Made by a program: the position numbers and the translations under genes. Shown one piece after another: positions 1 through 5,622 of a stretch of DNA of 8,787 nt (position 1 is the first letter of the stretch; each line of letters opens with the position of its first letter). The stretch lies in assembly GCA_017480395.1 (NCBI GenBank), contig JAFVAS010000047.1, positions 1-8,787 on the forward strand. Direction: 5' to 3'. The notes under the pieces are model-generated. The model searched no databases, was not told the origin of the DNA, and was given only the letters and a program-made list of their open reading frames with translations. The DNA comes from Oscillospiraceae bacterium. Its GTDB lineage: Bacteria; Bacillota; Clostridia; Oscillospirales; Oscillospiraceae.

Positions 1-150
1 CAGTTCCTCGTTTCTTGGCTTTATGACCTCCTGCGCCTCCTTGGGGGCTGACGAGAAAAACTTCTTTTCCTGAACAAAGGCCACAGTCGATATCATCAGG
101 AGTGTGATCGCAGCGCAAAATACGATTGCCAGAAATATGGTTAAAAGCAT
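1..150 (-). CDS. 5' part of a small membrane protein gene, function unknown
   Basis: The first 50 codons are visible and the gene runs off the left edge. It starts at the ATG at 150-148, preceded by a modest GAAGG about nine bases upstream. The N-terminus is MLLTIFLAIVFC and continues hydrophobic to about residue 26, which suggests one membrane segment or an uncleaved signal anchor. A charged stretch follows (QEKKFF, then SSAPKEAQEV and PRNEEL), which would lie on the far side of the membrane. I recall similar short membrane proteins in gut Clostridia, but I cannot name the family. It has its own promoter with a palindrome at the start site, so it is probably regulated separately from the operon to its right. 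Real gene: likely. Function: unknown. Confidence 0.6.
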   Translation of the reverse strand, partial: MLLTIFLAIVFCAAITLLMISTVAFVQEKKFFSSAPKEAQEVIKPRNEEL

Positions 151-182
151 GAAATTCTACCTTCATTCTACCTGTAATTTGT

Positions 183-230
183 GTTAGTTATTGCTAACTA
201 TGATAGCATTTACCCCATCAAACGTCAATG
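183..230 (-). promoter_or_regulatory. SigA-type promoter with overlapping palindromic operator
   Basis: On the minus strand, TTGACG (228-223) and TATCAT (205-200) are separated by exactly 17 bases, a near-consensus vegetative promoter reading toward the membrane protein gene. Directly downstream of the -10, covering the expected transcription start, is an inverted repeat GTTAG-N6-CTAAC (198-183). A TTAG...CTAA palindrome at the start site resembles operators of DtxR/IdeR-type iron or manganese repressors. That identity is inferred from the pattern only. Confidence 0.6.
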
Positions 231-265
231 GCTTATCACATATTTTGCGAATGCTTACAAAGCCT

Positions 266-421
266 TCATGCTCCGAGAGTGGTTGCAGCGACAACCGCTC
301 TGGTTACGGAGACGACTGCAACCCTCCCGTTTCGGATTATTATACTCCTTGCGGAATTGCGAACAAAGCTATGCGAACAATCCGTATAGTCCTTTTGATC
401 CATTTCAAACAGTTTCCTCAG
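266..421 (-). pseudogene. Truncated NUDIX-type hydrolase, N-terminal remnant
   Basis: On the minus strand this frame reads RKLFEMDQKDYTDCSH, then SFVRNSARSIIIRNGRVA, and then diverges and stops at a TGA at 268-266. From memory, this resembles the N-terminus of NUDIX hydrolases whose next segment would be about MVHSxKYDYYKFPGGGIE, the start of the NUDIX box. Here that segment is missing and is replaced by VVSVTRAV and other unrelated residues. The catalytic NUDIX box is therefore absent and the piece cannot be active. An AAAAGGAG ribosome site lies upstream (435-442), but the expected start codon position reads CTG (421-419), and the first ATG in frame is at 403. The break falls at the edge of the inverted repeat at 281-323, so it may mark a rearrangement junction. 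The family call rests on recollection, not on a search. Confidence 0.5.
281..323. repeat. Imperfect inverted repeat (GGTTGCAG ... CTGCAACC)
   Basis: The outer arms, 281-288 and 316-323, are perfect 8-bp complements. An inner AACC/GGTT pair within the 27-base interior could extend the fold. There is no U-tract on either side, so it is not a typical terminator. It sits exactly where the NUDIX-like reading frame loses its family pattern, so it may be part of the sequence that replaced the rest of that gene. Confidence 0.45.
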
Positions 422-506
422 TTCTCCGGTGCTCCTTTTGATAGCCGGACTCGAATGACAGAAGTCTTTCCCTAATCATTGGTTGATGGCGATAAAACGG
501 AAGTTT

Positions 507-1706
507 CTACGCAATAACCTCGGAGAAGCAAACGAATTTCTCTTCTCGATAGTTAAAAAGATACCCACGATAATCAAAGCTTGTATAGTCGGACTTGCCG
601 GTTTCAGCAGAGCAACCGTTTCCAAGTATCAGCAGTATTTCCTCTCGATCCCTTGCAATGCTTTCGTAAGTATCTGCTGCAACCACCAACCGGGAAGCTG
701 CATCTATTTTTTCTTGCTCATTATTTCCACGTTCATCATAATAGTTGTAACCGATTATTACTTTTAGTGGGCATCGGATCTGTAAGAGCTTCATGAGCTC
801 ATCTGTCCAGTCTTGTTTATTATTCTCATGTTCTACTGCAATTTTCAAATTCCACAGATGAGCATTTAAGCCGACGTTATTTGTTTCCCTTTTTATGCTT
901 TGAAAGTGTGATTCCCATCCAACAGCATCAATTCGAAAGTACTCATTTTGGTGTGTCCAGCCCGTCCCGTTTTCAATTATTTCATTGATTACTCTAGTCA
1001 CGATTGGTGTGAAAAGGGCGTCGTTTTTATATGTCTCGGCATACCTTTCCCATGTAATTCTTTTAGTAAACTCATCATAAAACCAGAGTGCATCAAATGA
1101 GCCATTGGAAGATGTGCAATCATAATCACCAAACAAAAGTGATTTTCCCTCAAACAGCGTCCATCCTTTCTTCCTTTGGTCGTATGTAATCCATTCTCCT
1201 GCAATTCTCAAGGATTCAATGTAGCGCTGTATTGTTCTGGGTGACAGCTCAAGCTGACTTGCGAGCTTTGCCGTCGATATTCCTGGCTGGCGCTTAATTT
1301 GGCGTAATACAGTCAAAGCATTTGCAACCGTCCTGCTGAATGACTCGCTCTTTTTCTGGCGTCTGTATGCGGAGAGAAAATCATATTTAAGTTTCTCCTT
1401 TGCTATGTCCAGATTGTCGTAGCAGACAAAGAAACCCGTCAGTTGTTGCGGAACATCCACCTTTGAATGTCCAATCAGAATAACCGTTTCAGTAGGCTCG
1501 GTGACATCGGAATAGTATTCATAAATCAATTGGATGTCACTATTCTTTATCACGCTGGTGTTAATCACACTTGCCATACACGGAACGGCAATCAAGTCAG
1601 AAACAAGCGCGGTATCCCATATACAAATATTACGATTTGGCAGCAATGGCTGAAAGATACTATCTGCATCAGGAAATCCAAAAACCATTACAGTATCATT
1701 AGGCAT
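507..1706 (-). CDS. Winged-helix protein with possible PD-(D/E)XK nuclease-like C-terminus (399 aa)
   Basis: I do not recognise the whole protein. The start is the ATG at 1706-1704 (MPNDTVMVFGF), set by GGAGG eight bases upstream; a longer frame exists but starts at TTG without support. Residues 1 to about 105 alternate predicted strands and helices (VMVFGFPDAD, TVILIGHSK, GFFVCYDN) and may be a sensor or Rossmann-like domain. Residues about 125-185 form a clear DeoR/HTH_11-like winged helix: TAKLASQLELSPRTIQRYI is the helix-turn-helix and GEWITYDQRKKGWTL the wing, as in WYL-type regulators. The C-terminal part has D260 (in FRIDAVGW) and an E-x-E pair at 292/294 (in KIAVEHENN), followed by DELMKLL and a hydrophobic strand LKVIIGY. 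This spacing is compatible with a restriction-endonuclease-like core, with E-x-E as in BamHI. The gene overlaps its upstream partner by 8 bases. It is AT-rich compared with the housekeeping genes. It could be a regulator, a defence effector or both; the function is unproven. Confidence 0.8.
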   Translation of the reverse strand: MPNDTVMVFGFPDADSIFQPLLPNRNICIWDTALVSDLIAVPCMASVINTSVIKNSDIQLIYEYYSDVTEPTETVILIGHSKVDVPQQLTGFFVCYDNLDIAKEKLKYDFLSAYRRQKKSESFSRTVANALTVLRQIKRQPGISTAKLASQLELSPRTIQRYIESLRIAGEWITYDQRKKGWTLFEGKSLLFGDYDCTSSNGSFDALWFYDEFTKRITWERYAETYKNDALFTPIVTRVINEIIENGTGWTHQNEYFRIDAVGWESHFQSIKRETNNVGLNAHLWNLKIAVEHENNKQDWTDELMKLLQIRCPLKVIIGYNYYDERGNNEQEKIDAASRLVVAADTYESIARDREEILLILGNGCSAETGKSDYTSFDYRGYLFNYREEKFVCFSEVIA

Positions 1707-2190
1707 CGTACAAACCTCCAAAACAGAATTGCATGTAGTCTCTTATTATATTCGGCCGTTGTGTGTTCTCCAAATAGGATCGCAAAGAGCTCATCGACAA
1801 AGTACAAACATCTCGCCAAGGATTTTCTGGAGTTATTCCAAGTTCCGTTGCCAGTCCAAGCAGCGAAATCTCTTCTTTGTCGTCATCTGATAGGCTCTCC
1901 AGAAACAGAGTTACAAAGATAGCCGTGGTTTTTGAATCGCAGAGAACGATATTCTTTAATACTATGTTCTCTAATTTGTAGGGTTCATATATTGGGTAAG
2001 ATATATTCACCCATTCATTTATGTGAAACAAAAGCTCCTCTACATCCGCCTGGGTTACTCCATATAGGAGAATGTTGTCCGTAAAAAGGTCTGGGGGATG
2101 GAAGCCCTCCCCCTTAGAGCAAAAGGATTGAAGAATAATGCAATCTTCTGCTCTGGGTAAATGATTGTAGATTGGGATATGTCTGTCCAT
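1699..2190 (-). CDS. Unknown 163-aa protein, first gene of the two-gene operon
   Basis: The start is the ATG at 2190-2188 (MDRHIPIYNHL), set by GGGAGG seven bases upstream; a frame beginning nine codons earlier lacks such a site. No family is recognised. The protein is acidic, has no signal peptide and no membrane segment, and is probably cytoplasmic. Residues about 44-60 (VTQADVEELLFHINEWV) and 100-125 (FLESLSDDDKEEISLL) look helical. A C-terminal region rich in Ser, Arg and Leu contains LRSYLENTQRPNIIRDY. Its TAA stop at 1701-1699 overlaps the ATG of the winged-helix gene, so the second ribosome site (GGAGG) lies inside the last codons of this gene. The two products are thus expected to be made together, which suggests a complex, a regulator-effector pair or an inhibitor-effector pair. 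The first position, smaller size and strong ribosome site would suit an immunity or antitoxin role, but nothing in the sequence proves this. Confidence 0.75.
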   Translation of the reverse strand: MDRHIPIYNHLPRAEDCIILQSFCSKGEGFHPPDLFTDNILLYGVTQADVEELLFHINEWVNISYPIYEPYKLENIVLKNIVLCDSKTTAIFVTLFLESLSDDDKEEISLLGLATELGITPENPWRDVCTLSMSSLRSYLENTQRPNIIRDYMQFCFGGLYDA

Positions 2191-2246
2191 GCTGTTTCCT
2201 CCCAAAAGGTAAATCACATGTTTCGAGTTTCCTTCATTCTATACAA

Positions 2247-2315
2247 TCACCACGACAACAGTATTGGTTTGAAGAAAATCCCCCGAAAAATGGAAAGGAC
2301 GATTGTTATCCTCCT
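2247..2315 (-). other. Leader of the two-gene operon: orphan Shine-Dalgarno and 18-codon open stretch
   Basis: In the 5' leader, a perfect AGGAGG (2315-2310) is followed by ATAACAATCGTC with no ATG, GTG or TTG at the proper distance. The frame beginning at the ATC six bases downstream encodes the hydrophobic IVLSIFRGIFFKPILLSW and ends at TGA (2249-2247). It may be a decayed gene start (ATG to ATC), a leader peptide with a rare start, or chance. Confidence 0.3.
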
Positions 2316-2330
2316 GAGATAGCCTTATTC

Positions 2331-2359
2331 ATTTCATCATACCAGAGCAGTCGTGTCAA
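2331..2359 (-). promoter_or_regulatory. Candidate promoter of the two-gene operon
   Basis: A perfect TTGACA (2359-2354) lies 17 bases upstream of TGAAAT (2336-2331), a weak -10. Overlapping it is an extended -10, TGGTATGAT, with its hexamer at 2341-2336, which would not need the TTGACA. Either would give a leader of roughly 130-140 bases before the first gene. The choice between them cannot be made from sequence. Confidence 0.45.
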
Positions 2360-2418
2360 ATTTTTCTGCAATCCATCTTTCATCTACGGATTTAGAGCTT
2401 CGAAAATCGCCATTTGGG

Positions 2419-2455
2419 CAGCAAAAAAGCCCGATTTTATCGGGCTTTTTTGCTG
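2419..2455 (-). terminator. Rho-independent terminator of ssrA
   Basis: There is a 16-bp perfect stem (2419-2434 with 2440-2455) with a five-base loop. Its GC core GCCCGA/TCGGGC is flanked by A6 and T6, so it can work on both strands. It lies 27 bases beyond the mature tmRNA 3' end. Between them is a second small hairpin, GGGTAC/GTACCC (2455-2460 with 2470-2475), in the trailer that would be removed during 3' maturation. Confidence 0.85.
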
Positions 2456-2481
2456 GGTACATCTTTTTCGTACCCTTTTGT

Positions 2482-2865
2482 TGGTGGAGGCGAGGGGAGT
2501 TGAACCCCTGTCCGAAAACACATCCACCGGAACTTCTCCGGGCGCATTCGATTCTTTGCGTTCCCTCGTCCGCACGGGAACCGAAACCCTTACGGACTTG
2601 GTAGCTTCATGAAGACCTGGCCGGCGCAAAGCTTAGCCGGCGCAAGTACACCACTGAAAGGTTTCGCCTTCCCCGGCGCGTGGCCTTACCGGGGTCCGCG
2701 GGACGCCAAAGTGGGCGTCAGGCTGCCGTTGGGGCAGCGGCGGCGTCAAGCCGCGAGAGCAACAGTATTGTCGTTCTTTAATTTATAGGTGCCCGTTTTC
2801 AGGTGGTCAGGCGCCACCGCCCGCTATTCCGGATTCAGCATCCCCGTCGAAACCGGTACGCCCCC
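2482..2865 (-). ncRNA. ssrA: Transfer-messenger RNA (tmRNA)
   Basis: tmRNA rescues stalled ribosomes: charged with alanine and bound by SmpB, it adds a degradation tag to the unfinished protein. The 5' end GGGGGCGTACCGG, followed by TTTCGACGGGG, is the conserved tmRNA beginning. The 3' end carries the T arm GGTTCAACTCCCC and finishes in a genomic CCA at 2482. The acceptor stem pairs GGGGGCG with CGCCTCC and contains the G3-U70 pair needed by alanyl-tRNA synthetase. The internal reading frame ends in VALAA and a TGA. Hairpins such as GACGCC/GGCGTC (2702-2719) fit the pseudoknot region after the tag. The length of 384 bases is normal. The gene lies downstream of smpB and the isomerase on the same strand. 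No clear promoter is visible in the 55 bases before it, so processing from a longer transcript is possible. Confidence 0.97.
2746..2778 (-). other. tmRNA tag reading frame (KNDNTVALAA)
   Basis: Reading from AAG at 2778-2776, the codons give KNDNTVALAA and then TGA (2748-2746). The hydrophobic C-terminus ALAA is the ClpXP/ClpAP-type degradation signal. The first codon is inferred: the usual resume codon is GCN, but the frame here is AAATTAAAG before AAC, so the tag may start at K (with an A four bases upstream, as is typical) or slightly earlier. Confidence 0.8.
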
Positions 2866-2920
2866 ATGAAGCCCCGGTCCGCGCGGGATCGGGGCGGGGA
2901 AAATGAAGTCAGCGTGAAGC

Positions 2921-3463
2921 TCAGAATCTGCCGTAGGGGTCCTGGAGCTTCTTGGGCTCGGGGTAGTCCACGCCGAAGGTCTCCACCGTGATGGACTTGA
3001 TCTTCTGCTCGGTCTTGGGGCGGTCGCTGCGGTCGGTGGGGACGGCGGCGATGGCGTCCACGACCTCGATGCCCTCGGTGACCTCGCCAAAGGCGGCGTA
3101 CTGGCCGTTGAGGAAGTCGCCGTCGGCGTGCATGATGAAGAACTGGCTTCCGGCGGAGTCAAAGGCCTGGGAGCGGGCATAGGACAGGGTGCCGCGCTTG
3201 TGGGCCAGGTTGTTGTTCACGCCGTTGGCCCGGAACTCGCCCTTGATGCAGTAGCCGGGGCCGCCCATGCCGGTGCCCTGGGGGTCGCCGCCCTGGATCA
3301 TAAAGCCGGAGATGACCCGGTGGAAGATCAGGCCGTTGTAGAACCCCTGGTTGGCCAGGTGGATGAAGTTGTTGACGCTCTCCGGCGCCAGGTCGGGATA
3401 GAGCTGGGCGACGATCTTGCCGCCGTTCTCCATCTCGATGGTAGCGATGGGATACTGTGCCAT
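2921..3463 (-). CDS. Cyclophilin-type peptidyl-prolyl cis-trans isomerase (180 aa)
   Basis: This enzyme speeds cis-trans isomerisation of proline bonds during protein folding. It has no signal peptide, so it acts in the cytoplasm. The cyclophilin core is plain: FHRVISGFMIQGGDPQGTG at about residues 48-66 carries the catalytic Arg49 and the Phe/Gln of the active site, and GSQFFIMHADGDFLNGQYAAFG at 105-126 forms the other side of the pocket. The tryptophan of human cyclophilin A is Phe here and the usual active-site histidine is replaced (QYAAFG for KHTVFG), changes I believe are common in bacterial forms. A 20-residue C-terminal extension follows. The start has AGGAGG six bases upstream of ATG. 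The gene lies 58 bases downstream of smpB and 55 bases upstream of ssrA, so it is probably co-transcribed with the trans-translation genes. Confidence 0.95.
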   Translation of the reverse strand: MAQYPIATIEMENGGKIVAQLYPDLAPESVNNFIHLANQGFYNGLIFHRVISGFMIQGGDPQGTGMGGPGYCIKGEFRANGVNNNLAHKRGTLSYARSQAFDSAGSQFFIMHADGDFLNGQYAAFGEVTEGIEVVDAIAAVPTDRSDRPKTEQKIKSITVETFGVDYPEPKKLQDPYGRF

Positions 3464-3521
3464 AATAAACCTCCTGTATGGTTGTGTTCTGATTTTCTGT
3501 TCCGCTGTCTTGCTCCGGCGG

Positions 3522-3992
3522 TCAGCCCCAGTGGGAAAAGCTCTTCTTCGCCCGATCCATGTCCCGCTTGGCGTCCCGCTCGGCGGCGGAGGCCCGCTTG
3601 TCGTAGAGCTTCTTGCCCCGGGCCAGCCCCAGCTCCACCTTCACCCGGGCGTGCTTGAAGTAGACCGAGAGGGGGATGAGGGAATAGCCGTCCTGCTGGA
3701 TCTTGGCCCCCAGCTTGAGGATCTCCCGCTTGTGCAGCAGCAGCTTGCGCTGGCGCAGGGGATCGCAGTTGAAGATGTTGCCCTGCTCATAGGGGGAGAT
3801 GTGCATGCCGTAGAGGATCATCTCGCCGTCCTTGATGTGGCAGAAGGAGTCCTTCAGGTTCAGCCGGCCCGCCCGGATGCTCTTGACCTCGGTGCCGGTG
3901 AGGGAGATGCCGGCCTCGTAGCGGTCTTCGATGAAATAATAGTGAAAGGCCTTGCGGTTGGTGGCCACCGTTTTGGTTCCTGCCTTGTCCAC
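3522..3992 (-). CDS. smpB: SsrA-binding protein SmpB
   Basis: SmpB binds the tRNA-like part of tmRNA, mimics an anticodon arm in the ribosomal A site and is essential for trans-translation. The 156 residues match the family length. Typical blocks are visible: TVATNRKAFHYYFIEDRYEAG near the N-terminus, LTGTEVKSIRAGRLNLKDSF, LYGMHISPYEQGN, and LLLHKREILKL followed by the oligonucleotide-binding barrel end. The C-terminal tail DKRASAAERDAKRDMDRAKK is basic and helical and would lie in the mRNA channel. The start is a GTG (3992-3990) with AAGGAGG seven bases upstream; reading upstream of it gives no family sequence, so longer forms are rejected. Its partner ssrA lies two genes downstream on the same strand. 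Confidence 0.97.
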   Translation of the reverse strand: MDKAGTKTVATNRKAFHYYFIEDRYEAGISLTGTEVKSIRAGRLNLKDSFCHIKDGEMILYGMHISPYEQGNIFNCDPLRQRKLLLHKREILKLGAKIQQDGYSLIPLSVYFKHARVKVELGLARGKKLYDKRASAAERDAKRDMDRAKKSFSHWG

Positions 3993-4024
3993 GCCGACGC
4001 CTCCTTCCAAATAGACTACCACAT

Positions 4025-4054
4025 ATTGTACCACAGATGTCAATAGAATAACAA
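4025..4054 (-). promoter_or_regulatory. Candidate smpB promoter
   Basis: TTGTTA (4054-4049) and TACAAT (4030-4025) are separated by 18 bases, reading toward smpB. A perfect TTGACA at 4044-4039 lies only eight bases before this -10 and is not usable with it. The murA promoter reads the other way from the same 230-base AT-rich divergent region. Confidence 0.55.
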
Positions 4055-4098
4055 GCAAAGGCGCTGGATAAATATTTGACATAATTTTTAATTTTTCT

Positions 4099-4127
4099 TT
4101 GATTTTATGGCCGGATTGTGTTATACT
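4099..4127 (+). promoter_or_regulatory. murA promoter
   Basis: TTGATT (4099-4104), a 17-base spacer and TATACT (4122-4127) form a good vegetative promoter. Transcription would start near 4134 and leave a leader of about 90 bases that begins with the hairpin at 4139-4173. Confidence 0.7.
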
Positions 4128-4138
4128 CATCCGTGTAT

Positions 4139-4173
4139 GGTGCGCATGGCCGGAGCGTCCTCTGCCGCGCACC
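4139..4173 (+). promoter_or_regulatory. Hairpin at the 5' end of the murA leader
   Basis: GGTGCGC (4139-4145) pairs perfectly with GCGCACC (4167-4173), and GGC (4148-4150) with GCC (4164-4166) extends the stem across a two-base bulge. It begins within a few bases of the predicted transcript start and has no U-tract, so it is not a terminator. It may stabilise the message or be a protein-binding site; no known riboswitch pattern is recognised. Confidence 0.45.
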
Positions 4174-4226
4174 CCTCCGTGCCAGTTTATCGGGCTTTTG
4201 ACAAAGAGAAAAAGAGGGTGTCCTTC

Positions 4227-5531
4227 TTGTTAAAATATGTGATCCGCGGCGGCAGGCCGCTTCACGGTGAAATTAATATCAGCGGCGCAAAAAACGCCGC
4301 TGTTGCCATTCTTCCTGCGACGCTTCTGGTGGACGGTCCGGTTCGGATCGAGAACATCCCCCAGATCAGCGATGTGACCCTGATCCTGGAGATCCTCCGG
4401 GAGCTGGGCGCCAGCGTCAATACCATCAACCGCAGCACGATGGAGATCGACTGCTCCACCGTCAACCGCACCTCCGTCTCCTACGAGCTGTCCCGGCAGA
4501 TCCGCGCCTCCTACTACTTCATCGGCGCGCTGCTCAGCCGCTTTGGTCAGGCCCAGGTGGCCATGCCCGGCGGCTGCGATCTGGGCGCCCGGCCCATCGA
4601 CCTGCACCTCAAGGGCTTCCGCGCCCTGGGGGCCAACGTGGAGGAGAAGAACGGCTTTGTCTACGCCACCACCCCCGAGGGCGGGCTGCGCGGACGGAGG
4701 ATCTATATGGATCTGGTCTCCGTGGGCGCGACGATGAACGTCATGATGGCCGCCGTCTTCGCCCGGGGCACCACCATCATTGAAAACGTCGCCAAGGAGC
4801 CCCACATCGTCGATCTGGCCAACTTCATCAACTCCATGGGCGGCCATGTGATGGGCGCGGGCACCGACATCATCCGCGTCCGGGGCGTGGCAAGCCTCCG
4901 GGGCGGCACCTACTCCATCATTCCCGACCAGATCGAGGCGGGCACCTATATGACCGCCGTGGCCGCCGCGGGGGGCAGTGTGCGCATCCGCAACATCATC
5001 CCCAAGCATCTGGACTGCATCACCAACAAGCTCACCGAGATGGGCGTCCAGGTGGAGGAGGAGGGGGACGACCTGATCGTCACCCGCATCGGCCCGATGC
5101 ACCATACCAACATCAAGACCATGCCCTATCCCGGCTTCCCCACGGATATGCAGTCCCAGATCGCGGTCTGTCTCTGTCTGGCGGAGGGCACCAGCCTGAT
5201 CACCGAGGGCATCTGGGAGAACCGCTACCGCTACACCGATGAGCTCAAGCGGATGGGGGCCCAGATCCAGGTGGACGGCAAGGTGGCCGTCATCGAGGGC
5301 GTGTCCCGGCTCACCGGCGCGCCGGTGCGGGCCTGTGACCTGCGGGCCGGTGCCGCCATGGTGGTGGCGGGCCTGGCCGCCGAGGGAGTTACCGAGGTGG
5401 AGCACATCCACTATGTGGAGCGGGGCTACGAGGATATCGTGGGCAAGCTCCGGGGCGTCGGCGCGGACATCGAGCTGGTGGACGAGCCGGAAAAGCCCCA
5501 GCGCCGCCAGTCCAAGGCCAACGTCGGATAA
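4227..5531 (+). CDS. murA: UDP-N-acetylglucosamine 1-carboxyvinyltransferase MurA
   Basis: MurA transfers enolpyruvate from PEP to UDP-GlcNAc, the first committed step of peptidoglycan synthesis, in the cytoplasm. It is the target of fosfomycin. The start is taken as TTG (4227-4229), which gives MLKYVIRGG and places the conserved Lys-Asn of GAKNA at residues 22-23, as in E. coli numbering; GAGG lies upstream in AGAGGGTG. The catalytic Cys117 stands in PGGCDLGARPIDLH, so this is the fosfomycin-sensitive type rather than a Cys-to-Asp form. Asp307 in FPTDMQSQ, Arg373 in DLRAGA and Arg399 in VERGYED match the substrate-binding residues. The 434 residues slightly exceed the usual 420 owing to a charged tail (EPEKPQRRQSKANVG). 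It has its own promoter and terminator. Many Firmicutes have a second copy (murZ), so the paralogue is not certain. Confidence 0.96.
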   Translation: MLKYVIRGGRPLHGEINISGAKNAAVAILPATLLVDGPVRIENIPQISDVTLILEILRELGASVNTINRSTMEIDCSTVNRTSVSYELSRQIRASYYFIGALLSRFGQAQVAMPGGCDLGARPIDLHLKGFRALGANVEEKNGFVYATTPEGGLRGRRIYMDLVSVGATMNVMMAAVFARGTTIIENVAKEPHIVDLANFINSMGGHVMGAGTDIIRVRGVASLRGGTYSIIPDQIEAGTYMTAVAAAGGSVRIRNIIPKHLDCITNKLTEMGVQVEEEGDDLIVTRIGPMHHTNIKTMPYPGFPTDMQSQIAVCLCLAEGTSLITEGIWENRYRYTDELKRMGAQIQVDGKVAVIEGVSRLTGAPVRACDLRAGAAMVVAGLAAEGVTEVEHIHYVERGYEDIVGKLRGVGADIELVDEPEKPQRRQSKANVG

Positions 5532-5566
5532 GAAACCATAAATTCAACTGCTTCCAGATGATTTGC

Positions 5567-5596
5567 GGGCGGCGGCATGAGCCGTCGCCCCTTTTA
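5567..5596 (+). terminator. Rho-independent terminator after murA
   Basis: The stem GGGCGGCGGC (5567-5576) pairs with GCCGTCGCCC (5581-5590) with one G-U pair and an ATGA loop, followed by CTTTT. It ends only 27 bases before the yycJ start, leaving little room for a separate promoter. Confidence 0.8.
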
Positions 5597-5622
5597 TATT
5601 AAACGAACGACTACATAGGGAT

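Noticed and set aside
440..465. tRNA-like TTCGAGTCC stretch on the minus strand
   Set aside because: The flanking bases do not form a T stem, and no acceptor, anticodon or D arm is present.
480..493. TGGTTGATGGCGA as a degenerate second copy of the ssrA 3' end
   Set aside because: It needs an insertion and a substitution to match TGGTGGAGGCGA, and the similarity does not extend, so it is too weak for an att site.
160..2241. 11-base direct repeat CCTTCATTCTA at 160-170 and 2231-2241 flanking the two-gene region
   Set aside because: An exact 11-mer is likely by chance over 2 kb and the flanks show no further similarity, so it cannot be called an attachment site.
4137..4226. N-terminal extension of MurA from upstream ATG codons at 4137 or 4146
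   Set aside because: It adds about 30 residues not found in the family, has no ribosome site, and the TTG start gives exact family numbering.
4230..5411. Long minus-strand open frame across murA
   Set aside because: Same shadow effect: biased composition (Asp, Gly, His, Ala), no motif and no ribosome site.
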